From Lachnospiraceae bacterium (GTDB taxonomy: Bacteria > Bacillota > Clostridia > Lachnospirales > Lachnospiraceae), in the NCBI GenBank assembly GCA_024403615.1, contig JAKSRM010000014.1, forward strand, positions 1-39,057: 39,057 bases of DNA. Direction: 5' to 3'. Shown piece after piece: positions 1 to 10,700 of this stretch (positions within the stretch are counted from its first letter, which is position 1; each line of letters begins with the position of its first letter). Both the position numbers and the translations under genes were made by a program. The notes under the pieces were generated by a model. It saw only the letters and a list, made by a program, of their open reading frames with translations, was not told the DNA's origin and ran no database searches.

Positions 1-578
1 CCTTTATGAGAAGCAAATCCGTATTCCGGATACAGCTTATCATACTCGTACATCATCCGGTCCCTGGTAACTTTGGCGATAATACTGCCTGCCGCAATGC
101 TGATGCTTTTGGCATCGCCTTTGATAATTCCTTCCTGGGGAATGGTGATGCCAGGAATCGTTACCGCATCTGCTAATACAAACTCCGGCTGCGGATTTAA
201 TTTGGAAATCGCCTGCCGCATGGCTTCATAGGTAGCTTGAAGAATATTGATTTCATCAATGACCTTGCTATCTACAATTCCAACGCCTACGCTAATAGCG
301 TTTTCCATGATGACATCATAAAGTTCTTCTCTTTTCTTTTCCGACAGCTTTTTGGAATCATTTAGATAAAGAATTTCTTTTTCCGGATTGTCAAAATCTA
401 AGATAACCGCACCGGCAACAACCGGTCCTGCAAACGGTCCCCTTCCGGCTTCATCAATTCCACAAATATAAGCATAGCCTTTATGGCTACGCTCATATTC
501 TTTCATCGTTTCGATTCGTTCTCTTTCTGCCTGAAGCTTTAAAAGTCTTTTGGCTTCTGCTTCTTCTTTTTTTGTCAT
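1..578 (-). CDS. rnhB: Ribonuclease HII (partial, C-terminus beyond window edge)
   Basis: RNase HII nicks the RNA strand of RNA-DNA hybrids and removes misincorporated ribonucleotides and primer remnants. Reading minus from the ATG at 578-576 gives a charged N-terminal extension of about 35 residues, as in Bacillus-type RnhB. The family signature [14 protein letters not shown] follows, with metal-binding D42 and E43, then [12 protein letters not shown], then VLADA (third catalytic Asp) and [17 protein letters not shown]. The reading frame is open to base 1, where it reaches YGFASHK, so roughly the last 50 residues are outside the window. The ATG directly abuts the TAA of smc (581-579) with no spacer. 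Its Shine-Dalgarno AGAGG lies inside the smc 3' end, so translation is probably coupled to smc. It is the last visible gene of the plsX-acpP-rnc-smc-rnhB run. Identification is firm. Confidence 0.95.
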   Translation of the reverse strand, partial: MTKKEEAEAKRLLKLQAERERIETMKEYERSHKGYAYICGIDEAGRGPFAGPVVAGAVILDFDNPEKEILYLNDSKKLSEKKREELYDVIMENAISVGVGIVDSKVIDEINILQATYEAMRQAISKLNPQPEFVLADAVTIPGITIPQEGIIKGDAKSISIAAGSIIAKVTRDRMMYEYDKLYPEYGFASHK

Positions 579-3500
579 TTATGAAAGTTCCTCTTCTTTA
601 ATGTCTGCCAAGTCAACAGAAATCAACGTAGAGACACCTTTCTCCTGCATCGTAATTCCGTACAGACGGTCTGCAGCTTCCATGGTACCTCTTCTATGGG
701 TAATGATGATAAACTGTATGTCTTTTGATAATTTATGGAGATACTCTGCATAACGGGAAATATTCGCATCATCCAAAGCCGCCTCAATTTCATCCAAAAT
801 ACAGAACGGTGACGGTTTCAGATTTTGGATAGCAAATAATACCGCAATGGCCGTAAGCGCCTTTTCACCACCAGAAAGCTGCAGCATATTCTGCAGTTTC
901 TTTCCAGGAGGCTGTGCGATAATGGAAATACCTGCATCCAGAATATCTACATCCTCTTCCAGTTCAATCTTTCCGGTACCGCCGCCAAACATCTCACGGA
1001 ATACTTTACTGAATTCATCACAAATTTTCTTGAACTCGGAATTAAACTGAATTCTCATTTGCTTATCAAGGTCTTTAATAATCTTAACCAGATCCGCTTC
1101 GGCTTTCAGTAAGTCTTCATACTGTCCAGATAAGAATGCATGACGTTCACTTACTTCCTTATATTCTTCAATGGCACCTACATTAATAACACCTAAGCTT
1201 TTAATTGCCGCTTTGATTTCATTAATCCGGTCTCTCATCTCTCTGGTGTCCGTAAGATTTTCATCTCGTAAGCCCAAAGCATTATTGTAAGTAAGTTCGT
1301 ATTCGTCCCAAATATAGCTGGATCTGTTTTCAAACCGTTCTTCCAGTTTTTCACGGGAGGAAGAAAGACGAATCAGTTCTTTTTCCAGTTCTGCAACTTT
1401 TTCTGCGTACTCTTCTCGTTTATCAATAAATCCCTTATGGGAACCAGACTGTTTTTCCTTCTCTGCAGAAAGTTCTTCCAGTTCTTCTGTTAACGCTTTC
1501 CGGTCATCTTCTGCCTGGCTTAAGGTACTTAAAATATTATCGATTTCTTCCTGTTTCGTTTCTGCATCTCTGGAAGAATTTTCTTTATTTCTCCTAAGCG
1601 TATTCAGATCATTATTCAGTTTCTCCAGTTCATTTTCCAGACGGATAATGGTATTGGTCAGGAAGCTGTTCTGTTCTACTAATCTGGAATTATCTACTTT
1701 CATATTCTGAGCCAGAAGGAGCTGCTCTGCCTCTTCCGCTCTCAGATTACTCTGTTTCTCTTCCAACTCCAGAATGGTATTTTTAATTTCCTCGTTTGCT
1801 TTCTGGTTCGAATCCAGTTCGTCATTTAAGGAAAGGTTCTCGTTATTCATGGAACCGGTCTGTTCTTCAATGGCTTCACTTTCTTTATTGACGTTTTCAA
1901 AGCCGTCAATAATTTCCGCCTGTTTCTCGTTGGCCTGTTCCAAATTAATTTTTATGGTGTTAAGATAAATTTTACTTTCCTGAAGAAGGGCCTTCGTATC
2001 GGATAATTCGGATTCTAAGATACCTTTTCTCCGTTCTACCAGTTCAATCTTCTTCTCAAGGTTCGACAGCTTATCGCCTAATTCCTTGATGGAGATTTCC
2101 AGTTCTTCAATTTCTCTTCTTCTTCCTAAAAGATTGGATTTATTCTTGAACGCACCACCAGTTAAAGCACCGCCTCTGTTTAAGAGTTCGCCTTCTAACG
2201 TAACGATAATCAGAGAATAATTATATTTCCGAGCAATGCGGATGGCATTATCGATGGTATCTACCACAACAATTCTTCCCAGAAGATATTTCGCTACGCC
2301 TTCATATCGAGATTCGACGTTTACGAGAGAACTAGCCAGACCTAATACGCCATTCTCTTCCAGAACGTCAGTATTTCGGAATTCTACACGACCGGTAACT
2401 GCTTTTAAAGGAAGGAAGGTGGCTCTTCCTAATTTATTGGCTTTCAGATATTCAATGGCCTCTTTCGCCGTACTCTCCGTATCCGTAACGATATTCTGAA
2501 TATTGCCGCCTAAAGCAGTTTCAATAGCAATTTCATATTTCTTATCTACTTTAATGATATCCGCAACAACGCCATGAATTCCGCTCTTCTTTTCTTTCAG
2601 CTTCATGACTTCTTTAATGCTGCTGCCATATCCTTCATAACGTTCCGTAATATTACGGAGGGAATCTAACTTCGCTTCGTTGGTAATCTTCAGCTGTTTT
2701 GCAATGCCCAGCTGACGGTTGCTGTCCGCAATTTCGGAATCCGCTTCTTTCAAGTCCTCATTCTTTTCCTGAATAATCTCTTCCAGGTCAGAAACTTTTT
2801 CAGATGCTTCTTGATATTCTTCTTCCAGTTTTAAAACTTTTTCTTCCTGAGCCTTTTTATCGGAAGCATATTTTTCGATGTCCGACGTCAGTTCTTCCCG
2901 ACGTTTTGCCATCTGCTCCATCATAGCTTCCAAACGCTCTTTCCGAGCGTTAATTTGGCCTTTGGCATTTACCAGTTCAATCAGGCGTTCCTTATTCTTT
3001 TCAATTTCCAGACGAACTTCTTCGCTGCGATTCTGGATTTCCAGAACTTTGCTGTCTTGATCATTTGATTTTGCAATCGCTTCCGTTAAGGCTTTCTGAT
3101 TGTCTTCCTTTTCCTGCTGGGTTTTATTCTTGTTTTCTTCCGTCTCCTTTATCTGGGTAGTAATTTCTTCCTGTCGCTGGCTGAATCTGCTTTCTGCCTC
3201 ATTAACGGAATTAATCTGTTCTTCTAAAACCTTAATCTGACCGGATAAATTTTCTTTAATAATATCGCCTTGGGAAATTTTATTTTTTATTTCATTAATC
3301 TGGGCATCTAACTGGAGAATGTTTTCACTTAACTTTTCATATTCAATTTTTGCATTCTCAAATAAAATCTGGGATTCTTTCAGGTCTGCAGATGCGATTC
3401 CCTCTTTTTCATGGTGCTCTTTGATTTTTCTTCTCAGTTCACCATTCTCAATCAAGAAAAGATTAATATCGTAATTCTTCAGTTCTTCCCGATATTTAAC

Positions 3501-4145
3501 GTATTTATCCGCTGCTTCGCTCTGACGGCGGAGAGGTCCCACCTGCCGGCTCAGCTCGCTTAAAATATCCTTTACTCTGGAAATATTCAGTCTTTCATTT
3601 TCCAGTTTTCTTAAAGCGATATTCTTTCTCTTTTTGTATTTAACGATACCTACTGCTTCATCAAACAGTTCTCTTCTTTCTTCTGGCTTTCCCTGAAGAA
3701 TCTTATCAATCTGTCCCTGTCCGATAATGGAATAGCCTTCTTTACCGATACCAGTATCGTATAAAAGCTCCTGTACATCTCTTAATCGGCATACGGAACC
3801 ATTAATCATGTATTCACTTTCGCCAGATCGGAACACACGACGAGAAATGGTAACTTCCTCAAAATCCACTTTCAGCTTATGGTCTGAGTTATCCAGAGTG
3901 ATGGCAACAAAAGCAAAGCCTAAAGGCTTTCTCGTTGCTGTTCCTGCAAAAATAACATCTTCCATTTTCGAACCACGGAGCTGCTTGATTTTTTGCTCAC
4001 CAAGAACCCAACGTACGGCATCTGCAACATTACTTTTACCAGAGCCGTTCGGTCCTACAATTCCCGTTATTCCATCCGGAAAGTCAAATACTATTTTTTT
4101 TGCAAAGCTTTTGAAGCCTTGAATTTCTATAGTCTTTAAATACAT
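579..4145 (-). CDS. smc: Chromosome partition protein Smc
   Basis: The ATPase of the bacterial condensin loads at parS/ParB sites and extrudes DNA loops with ScpA and ScpB. The 1188 residues are the normal family length. Walker A GPNGSGKSN is at about residues 31-39, two long charged coiled coils flank a hinge at about 505-660 (IHGVVADIIKV, followed by LGRATFLPL), the ABC signature LSGGEKAL starts at about 1090, and Walker B FCILDE is at about 1114-1119. It lies 8 bp after rnc and directly before rnhB. The usual next gene in many Firmicutes, ftsY, does not follow; rnhB is there instead. The partners scpA and scpB are encoded at 29.7-31.2 kb in this window. Identification is firm. Confidence 0.98.
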   Translation of the reverse strand: MYLKTIEIQGFKSFAKKIVFDFPDGITGIVGPNGSGKSNVADAVRWVLGEQKIKQLRGSKMEDVIFAGTATRKPLGFAFVAITLDNSDHKLKVDFEEVTISRRVFRSGESEYMINGSVCRLRDVQELLYDTGIGKEGYSIIGQGQIDKILQGKPEERRELFDEAVGIVKYKKRKNIALRKLENERLNISRVKDILSELSRQVGPLRRQSEAADKYVKYREELKNYDINLFLIENGELRRKIKEHHEKEGIASADLKESQILFENAKIEYEKLSENILQLDAQINEIKNKISQGDIIKENLSGQIKVLEEQINSVNEAESRFSQRQEEITTQIKETEENKNKTQQEKEDNQKALTEAIAKSNDQDSKVLEIQNRSEEVRLEIEKNKERLIELVNAKGQINARKERLEAMMEQMAKRREELTSDIEKYASDKKAQEEKVLKLEEEYQEASEKVSDLEEIIQEKNEDLKEADSEIADSNRQLGIAKQLKITNEAKLDSLRNITERYEGYGSSIKEVMKLKEKKSGIHGVVADIIKVDKKYEIAIETALGGNIQNIVTDTESTAKEAIEYLKANKLGRATFLPLKAVTGRVEFRNTDVLEENGVLGLASSLVNVESRYEGVAKYLLGRIVVVDTIDNAIRIARKYNYSLIIVTLEGELLNRGGALTGGAFKNKSNLLGRRREIEELEISIKELGDKLSNLEKKIELVERRKGILESELSDTKALLQESKIYLNTIKINLEQANEKQAEIIDGFENVNKESEAIEEQTGSMNNENLSLNDELDSNQKANEEIKNTILELEEKQSNLRAEEAEQLLLAQNMKVDNSRLVEQNSFLTNTIIRLENELEKLNNDLNTLRRNKENSSRDAETKQEEIDNILSTLSQAEDDRKALTEELEELSAEKEKQSGSHKGFIDKREEYAEKVAELEKELIRLSSSREKLEERFENRSSYIWDEYELTYNNALGLRDENLTDTREMRDRINEIKAAIKSLGVINVGAIEEYKEVSERHAFLSGQYEDLLKAEADLVKIIKDLDKQMRIQFNSEFKKICDEFSKVFREMFGGGTGKIELEEDVDILDAGISIIAQPPGKKLQNMLQLSGGEKALTAIAVLFAIQNLKPSPFCILDEIEAALDDANISRYAEYLHKLSKDIQFIIITHRRGTMEAADRLYGITMQEKGVSTLISVDLADIKEEELS

Positions 4146-4153
4146 CTTTCCAC

Positions 4154-4852
4154 CTAATTATTACTCTTGTTGATTCGTGAAATAGCTTCTTCCGCTGCTT
4201 TCTGCTGGGCAGCTTTTTTTGAATGTCCTCTTCCTCTGCCGATTTCAAATCCATTCAAGAAGGCAGCTATTTCAAATACTTTGTCATGAGCTGGTCCTGA
4301 TTCACTGAGCAGCTCATACTTCAGGGAATTATTTCCATTTCTCTGGGTAAGTTCCTGAAGTCTTGTCTTGGCATCAAAAAACAGGTCCTTGTTTTCAAGA
4401 CCCTTAATTAAATGCTCGTTAATAAAACGTCTTACTACTTTTTCATCGCCGGAATCGATGTAGATGGCAGCTACCAACGCTTCAAAGGCATCCGAAGTGA
4501 TTGACGCACGTTCTCTACCACCGGAACGGGATTCGCCTTTACCCATGCGCAGATATTCACCTAAATGAATTACTTTTGCACACTCTGCAAGGCTTTTTTC
4601 GCATACCATAGAAGCCCTGAGCTTCGTCATGTCGCCCTCAGGGAAACTGTCATACTTGTTAAAAAGATACTCGCTAATATAAAACTCGATTATAGCGTCA
4701 CCAAAGAACTCAAACCGTTCGTTATCTTCTAAAAGATTATCCTTTGATTTGTTTTCATTCACATAGGAACTGTGAGTCAACGCAGTTTTCAGATATTCTA
4801 TGTTGGTGAAGTTATAACCGATTATATTCTCAAAATCGGTTAAATTTGCCAT
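4154..4852 (-). CDS. rnc: Ribonuclease III
   Basis: Double-strand-specific endoribonuclease that matures rRNA precursors and structured mRNAs. The 232 residues are the standard length. The RNase III signature appears as NERFEFFGDAI at about residues 44-54 (the usual form is NERLEFLGDA), with catalytic Glu and Asp kept. The second metal motif TSDAFEALVAAIYID follows. The C-terminal 70 residues form a double-stranded RNA binding domain ending in HSKKAAQQKAAEEAI. The ATG (4852-4850) shares one base with the acpP TAA (4854-4852), a TAATG junction without a strong Shine-Dalgarno, so translation is probably coupled to acpP. The acpP-rnc-smc order is conserved in Bacillus and Clostridia. Confidence 0.97.
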   Translation of the reverse strand: MANLTDFENIIGYNFTNIEYLKTALTHSSYVNENKSKDNLLEDNERFEFFGDAIIEFYISEYLFNKYDSFPEGDMTKLRASMVCEKSLAECAKVIHLGEYLRMGKGESRSGGRERASITSDAFEALVAAIYIDSGDEKVVRRFINEHLIKGLENKDLFFDAKTRLQELTQRNGNNSLKYELLSESGPAHDKVFEIAAFLNGFEIGRGRGHSKKAAQQKAAEEAISRINKSNN

Positions 4853-5082
4853 TATTTCACTGCATTTCTGATGGCATCAGCAGCATCTCCAACTGTTACG
4901 ATGGATTCTGCCTGACTATCATCGATTGTGATGTCAAAAGAATCCTCGATAGCAGTGATAATCTCGAAAATATCGAGAGAGTCAGCGCCAAGGTCATCGA
5001 TAAATTTTGTCTCTTCTGTTATTGTTTCCGGTTCAATATTCAGAACTTCGCCAATGATCTGTGTTAATTTTTCAAATTCCAT
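4852..5082 (-). CDS. acpP: Acyl carrier protein
   Basis: Small acidic carrier of growing acyl chains in fatty acid synthesis; PlsX, encoded just upstream, takes acyl groups from it. The 76 residues are the normal length. The phosphopantetheine attachment motif is DDLGADSLDIFEI, with Ser35 as the modified residue. The last part is IFEI where many ACPs have VEL. A good Shine-Dalgarno (GGAGG, 7 nt before ATG) supports the start at 5082. There are 37 bp to plsX and a one-base overlap with rnc. The fabD/fabG/fabH genes that often sit between plsX and acpP are absent here, so the rest of fatty acid synthesis must be encoded elsewhere. Confidence 0.97.
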   Translation of the reverse strand: MEFEKLTQIIGEVLNIEPETITEETKFIDDLGADSLDIFEIITAIEDSFDITIDDSQAESIVTVGDAADAIRNAVK

Positions 5083-5119
5083 ACTATAACCTCCAGATTA
5101 TGTAATGCCGCAACCTGCG

Positions 5120-6148
5120 TTATGCCTCTGCGGCCTCTTTGTTTAATTCTAAGTTTGCAGCTATTTTAGCAGAAATATCTGCTTCTGCAAAGGATACACA
5201 CTGTAATATCGCATTTTTAATTTCTACGGATTTCGAACTGCCATGAGGCTTTACTACTAAATTCTTAAGGCCCAGCATCGGAGCTCCACCGTAGGCTTCA
5301 CTGGAAAAATCTTTCAGCATATTCTTCAGATCTTTCTTAATCAGCAGTCCACCGATTTTTGTCTTTAGGCTGGTCATAAGAGAACCTTTAATTTTTGTTA
5401 TCAAAGCGCTAGACACACCTTCATAAGTCTTCAGGAAAACATTTCCGGTAAAAGCATCACATACGGCTACATCAACTTCGCCTTCCGGAATCCCTCTGCC
5501 TTCTACACTACCGACAAAGTTAATGCCTTTACACTCTTTCAAAAGCGGGAAGGTTTCCTTAACTAAAGCATTTCCCTTTTCTTCTTCCTCACCGATGTTA
5601 ATGATTCCGACACGCGGATTCTTTATGCCCATCATACATTCCATGTAAATAGATCCCATCTGGGCAAACTGGACTAACATATCTGCTCTTGCATCAACAT
5701 TGGCTCCACAGTCAATAATCAAAGTCATACCTTTCAGCGTAGGTACCATGAAGGCCAAGGCTCCTCTTTCGATTCCACGGATTCTTCCAACGATAACCTG
5801 TCCGCCAACCAACAGGGCACCGGTAGAACCACAAGAAACCATCGCATCTGCCTCACCATTTTTCACTGCATACATTGCAGTAACCATAGACGAATCTTTT
5901 TTCGTTTTAATGGCCTTTACTGGAGGCTCTGCAGTTTCAATTACCGTCGGAGCATGAATGACTTCAATTTGCTCTTTTTTATAAGTGTATTTGGAAAGTT
6001 CCGCGTTAACTTTTTCTTCAATTCCAAATAATTTAACGCACACATTTGGATTCTCATTTACAGCTTCCACAGCACCCTTTACCTGCTCTGCAGGGGCGAA
6101 GTCTCCACCCATGGCATCCAATGCAACAACTACTCTCTTTTCTTCCAA
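5120..6148 (-). CDS. plsX: Phosphate acyltransferase PlsX
   Basis: Converts acyl-ACP and phosphate to acyl-phosphate, the donor for PlsY in phosphatidic acid synthesis; a peripheral membrane enzyme. The 342 residues fit the family. It opens with RVVVALDAMGGDFAP and carries DCGANVDARADML and the GAPMLGL segment near the C-terminus. The start is an unusual TTG at 6148-6146. An AGGAAGG Shine-Dalgarno sits 7 nt upstream, no in-frame ATG precedes DAMGGD, and the nearby ATG at 6153 is out of frame. It is first in the plsX-acpP-rnc-smc-rnhB unit, with its own promoter at 6229-6257 and a 17-bp palindrome in the leader. rpmF, its usual upstream neighbour, lies 11 kb away. Confidence 0.96.
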   Translation of the reverse strand: MEEKRVVVALDAMGGDFAPAEQVKGAVEAVNENPNVCVKLFGIEEKVNAELSKYTYKKEQIEVIHAPTVIETAEPPVKAIKTKKDSSMVTAMYAVKNGEADAMVSCGSTGALLVGGQVIVGRIRGIERGALAFMVPTLKGMTLIIDCGANVDARADMLVQFAQMGSIYMECMMGIKNPRVGIINIGEEEEKGNALVKETFPLLKECKGINFVGSVEGRGIPEGEVDVAVCDAFTGNVFLKTYEGVSSALITKIKGSLMTSLKTKIGGLLIKKDLKNMLKDFSSEAYGGAPMLGLKNLVVKPHGSSKSVEIKNAILQCVSFAEADISAKIAANLELNKEAAEA

Positions 6149-6166
6149 AACATTTCCTTCCTAATC

Positions 6167-6183
6167 AAGTCCTAACCGGACTT
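6167..6183. promoter_or_regulatory. 17-bp palindrome in the plsX leader (candidate operator or RNA hairpin)
   Basis: A perfect 6-5-6 inverted repeat, AAGTCC-N5-GGACTT, lies 18 bp upstream of the plsX TTG, just before the Shine-Dalgarno. TAAT-like bases extend it on both sides. The position and 17-bp size recall lipid-gene operators such as FapR sites, but the bases do not match the Bacillus FapR consensus as I remember it. In RNA it could form a 6-bp hairpin. Function is inferred. Confidence 0.45.
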
Positions 6184-6228
6184 ATTACATCAAAAGATTT
6201 GGCTCACATATAGCCATTTTCCAACATG

Positions 6229-6257
6229 ATTTTACTAAATGCATATATGATTTTCAA
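6229..6257 (-). promoter_or_regulatory. SigA-type promoter for plsX
   Basis: Reading minus: -35 TTGAAA (6257-6252), 17-bp spacer, -10 TAAAAT (6234-6229). Each hexamer has five of six consensus bases. The expected transcript start near 6222 gives a leader of about 75 nt containing the 17-bp palindrome. Confidence 0.7.
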
Positions 6258-6268
6258 GAGATTTCCTA

Positions 6269-6297
6269 TTGAATATAAATGCTCGTTGTAATATAAT
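6269..6297 (+). promoter_or_regulatory. SigA-type promoter for gdhA
   Basis: -35 TTGAAT (6269-6274), 17-bp spacer, -10 TATAAT (6292-6297, perfect). The leader is about 50 nt. Its -35 is only 11 bp from the -35 of the divergent plsX promoter, so the two polymerase sites are back to back and may compete. Confidence 0.75.
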
Positions 6298-6338
6298 TTT
6301 CAAAATAATTTTAGTAATTTACCTTGATAAAGTTATAG

Positions 6339-7703
<1,365 letters not shown>

Positions 7704-7744
7704 TTTGAGTTTATATTAAATATCTTTGATTTATATTTAATTAC

Positions 7745-7773
7745 GAAAGGCTGTGGGAAAACCACAGCCTTTC
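7745..7773. terminator. Bidirectional terminator hairpin between gdhA and the giant gene
   Basis: Perfect 12-bp stem, GAAAGGCTGTGG (7745-7756) with CCACAGCCTTTC (7762-7773), and a 5-nt loop. It sits 41 bp after gdhA and 20 bp after the opposing giant gene, so it can serve both. T tracts are short on both sides. Confidence 0.8.
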
Positions 7774-7793
7774 AATTATATTATGATTTTATC

Positions 7794-10700
7794 TCATTTG
7801 CGAATACGGCGAAACCTCAGAACTGCAAGCATTGCAATTATCAGGGATGCTACAAAGATTATAAGCCACATATACGGTTGGTTATGGTCGCTGGTATCTG
7901 GTGAAGCCTGATATTCGAATTCAACTTCAATACGGATATCTGCTGATACCTTATCCAATCGCAGTTCTCCGTTCTTTACCTGACCTGTAAGGTCCTGAGC
8001 TTTCTTTTCCTTACCAAACCATACAGATACTTTTGATATAGACCACTTATCTTCCGGCGAAATCTTGACAACGACGCTGTCGCCATGTTCTACGGTGATG
8101 CTTTCCGGAGTTACCCTTCCTTTTCCGTCCTTGACGGATGCCGTAACGGTATGCGGATCTGCTTTAAATTCTGCATAAATCCGGACATCGGAATCAATGT
8201 TGCTAAGTGTGAGAACTCCGTCGGAAACCTGATCCGTTACATCCGTTCCTTCTTCCTCTTCATCACAGAACATCGTTACTTTTGACAATCTCCAAACAAC
8301 ATTCTCTTCTTCTACAGGGATAATGGATATGCTAGCGCTTCCACCGTCCAATACTGCCTGTTCTGCCGGGTCAACACTTCCGCCTTCGGAGCATTCTGCG
8401 GTTACCGTAAATAACTCGGTCCATACTGCATATAAAGTCGTGTCTTCATTTATCTGGAACAGACTTCCTGGTTCGTACTCTGCTTCGGTTGCATTCGGAT
8501 CGGTACTCCATCCCATAAACTGATAGCCTTCCCGTTCTGGAATCAATTCAGAAAGCGTCAAATCCGAATGATATTTCTTAGTCTGGGATTCTGGAGCACC
8601 ACTTCCACCGTTTGCATCATAGGTTACAGTGTATTCCAGTTCCTTGAAGAATATTTCTGCATAGGTATTCTGGTTAATATCTTCAATAGTAAGGGCTCCG
8701 TCTTTTACGGTTGACGTCACGTCGGTTTCGGAGCGTTTTCCGCTAACCCAGATCCAGGTAAGGACCTTATTCAGTTCATAGCCTTCATCCGGAGTAATGG
8801 TAATATCAACCGTACCGCCAGCTTCAACACCAGTTGCTTCCGGATTAACAGAGCCTTTTCCTTCTTTTACTTCTGCCCTTACCGAATATGGCGCAGCTTT
8901 GAAATATGCATAAACGTTCATATCCTTCTGAACGTTTTCCAATTTCAGCACACTTCCTGCTACCTGGTCCGTAATGTCTGTGCCCTCTTCCGGATTTGTA
9001 TCGTACAGTACGACCTTATCCAGCATCCATGCGGTGGTTTCCTGAACCAATGGCATAAAGATTATTTTTGCATTTTGTCCTTCCAATACCTTTTGTTCGG
9101 ACGGATATGCAGTTCCGCCAACGGAAGCGGATGCTTTAACGGTATACTCACGCTGCCACTGGGCGTACAAAGTAATATCCTCATCCTGTTCGTACAAATC
9201 TCCCGGCTTGTACTCTACGCCACCATCCGTCTGAGAAGACCATCCCATAAACCGATAGTTTTCTTTCACCGGAATCGCATCCGTCAAAGTAAGAGCTACT
9301 CCCAGCTGTTTTGTCTGTGCTGCCGGAGTACTGTCTTCGTCACCGCCATTTGCATCGTAAGTAACTGTAAAGGTTGTTCTTGGAATCTCAAAATCGTATT
9401 CCACGATTGCATATTTCCGACTTTCATCTACAAAGACACGGGGTTCTTTTCCGTTTACCGTTGCCCGGAAAGAACCACTTAATCTTGCACTGTCCGGAAG
9501 TTTTTCTCCATCAAGCCGCAGGTCATTAACGTCCACAACTATGGATGCCGTGTATTTCTTTCCTTCCTGAGCCTGTTCCTCATCACTTGGACTCCAGGTT
9601 ACGGAAGGTTCCGGCTGTGCGGCTAAGTCGTTATTTTTATCATCTTTATAGGAACTCTCACTTACACTTTCTGCAAGTTTCTTTCCAGCCCTTGGCTCTT
9701 CCAGAATCAGTTCTGCGCTTTCTACAAGTACATCATCATCGGAAAGAGGAACAAAAATTGCAGTTGCAACAACATCCTTCTTTGGCATTACAAAGGAATA
9801 CTCCTCTTCTTCGGAGGTTCCTTCCAGACCTTCAAACTCCCAATGATCAAACTTCTCGTATTTTTCATTTGGAGTAGCTTTTATTACTACTTCTTCGCCG
9901 GCTTCGAAAACAGCCTCGGTAAGATCTTCATCCCCGGTTTTAATAATTCCGCCAATAACTTTTACGGAATAATTATTTTCTTTTGCCCGGATCAAGTATG
10001 TGAAAGAAGCTGTCTCACTTACATCTTCTCCATTTTCAGCCCATGCTTTAATTACATACTGAGTATCTTCGTCCTTTTGTGGGAGAATGATATTTTCCGC
10101 ATATTCCGTTTCTTCCCCTTCTGTTCCATTTTCTGCAAGAGTATAACGAAGGGTGGTTCCTTCCGGATTATGTTCATTGTTAATCAATTCAACGGCAAGC
10201 TCGCTTTCGCTTTCGCAGGAATCCGGATTTGCTGTTGGTGGTAATAATTCTGTGCTGTCTTTTTCCAGAATCACGACAGTAATCTCAACTGTCTGATCCA
10301 CGACTTCATGTTTCTTGGTTTCTGTATTTCGGATACTTCCCGGAAGTTTTACAGTTCCCTGTACTTTATAAACACCGCTTTCTGTATCCAGTACTTCTTG
10401 TCTGGTCTTCAGGCTGCTATCGTAAGTAAAGCGTCCTTCCTGTCCTGCAGAAGTATCAATTACTTCGCCCCATTTTGCTTTCGCCTTTCCCTGACCTTCT
10501 TCACTGGTAATTACAATATCCAGATTCTCCAGGTATTCATTAATCTCTTCCGGTTTCGTTCCGTTTGTGAAATAAATCGTATTCGGCTGTTCAATACTTA
10601 ACAACTGAGCCTTCGGGGTCTTATAGGTGTACGAAAGGATTGCATAGTCCATGAAGCCTAACGTACTTCCTTCCGCATATCCCTCTGGCTGAACATCATT

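Noticed and set aside
4846..5067. 73-residue plus-strand frame opposite acpP
   Set aside because: Antisense of the acyl carrier protein gene, with no supporting signals.
7704..7793. Small gene between gdhA and the giant gene
   Set aside because: Only the bidirectional terminator is present; no open frame with a ribosome binding site.
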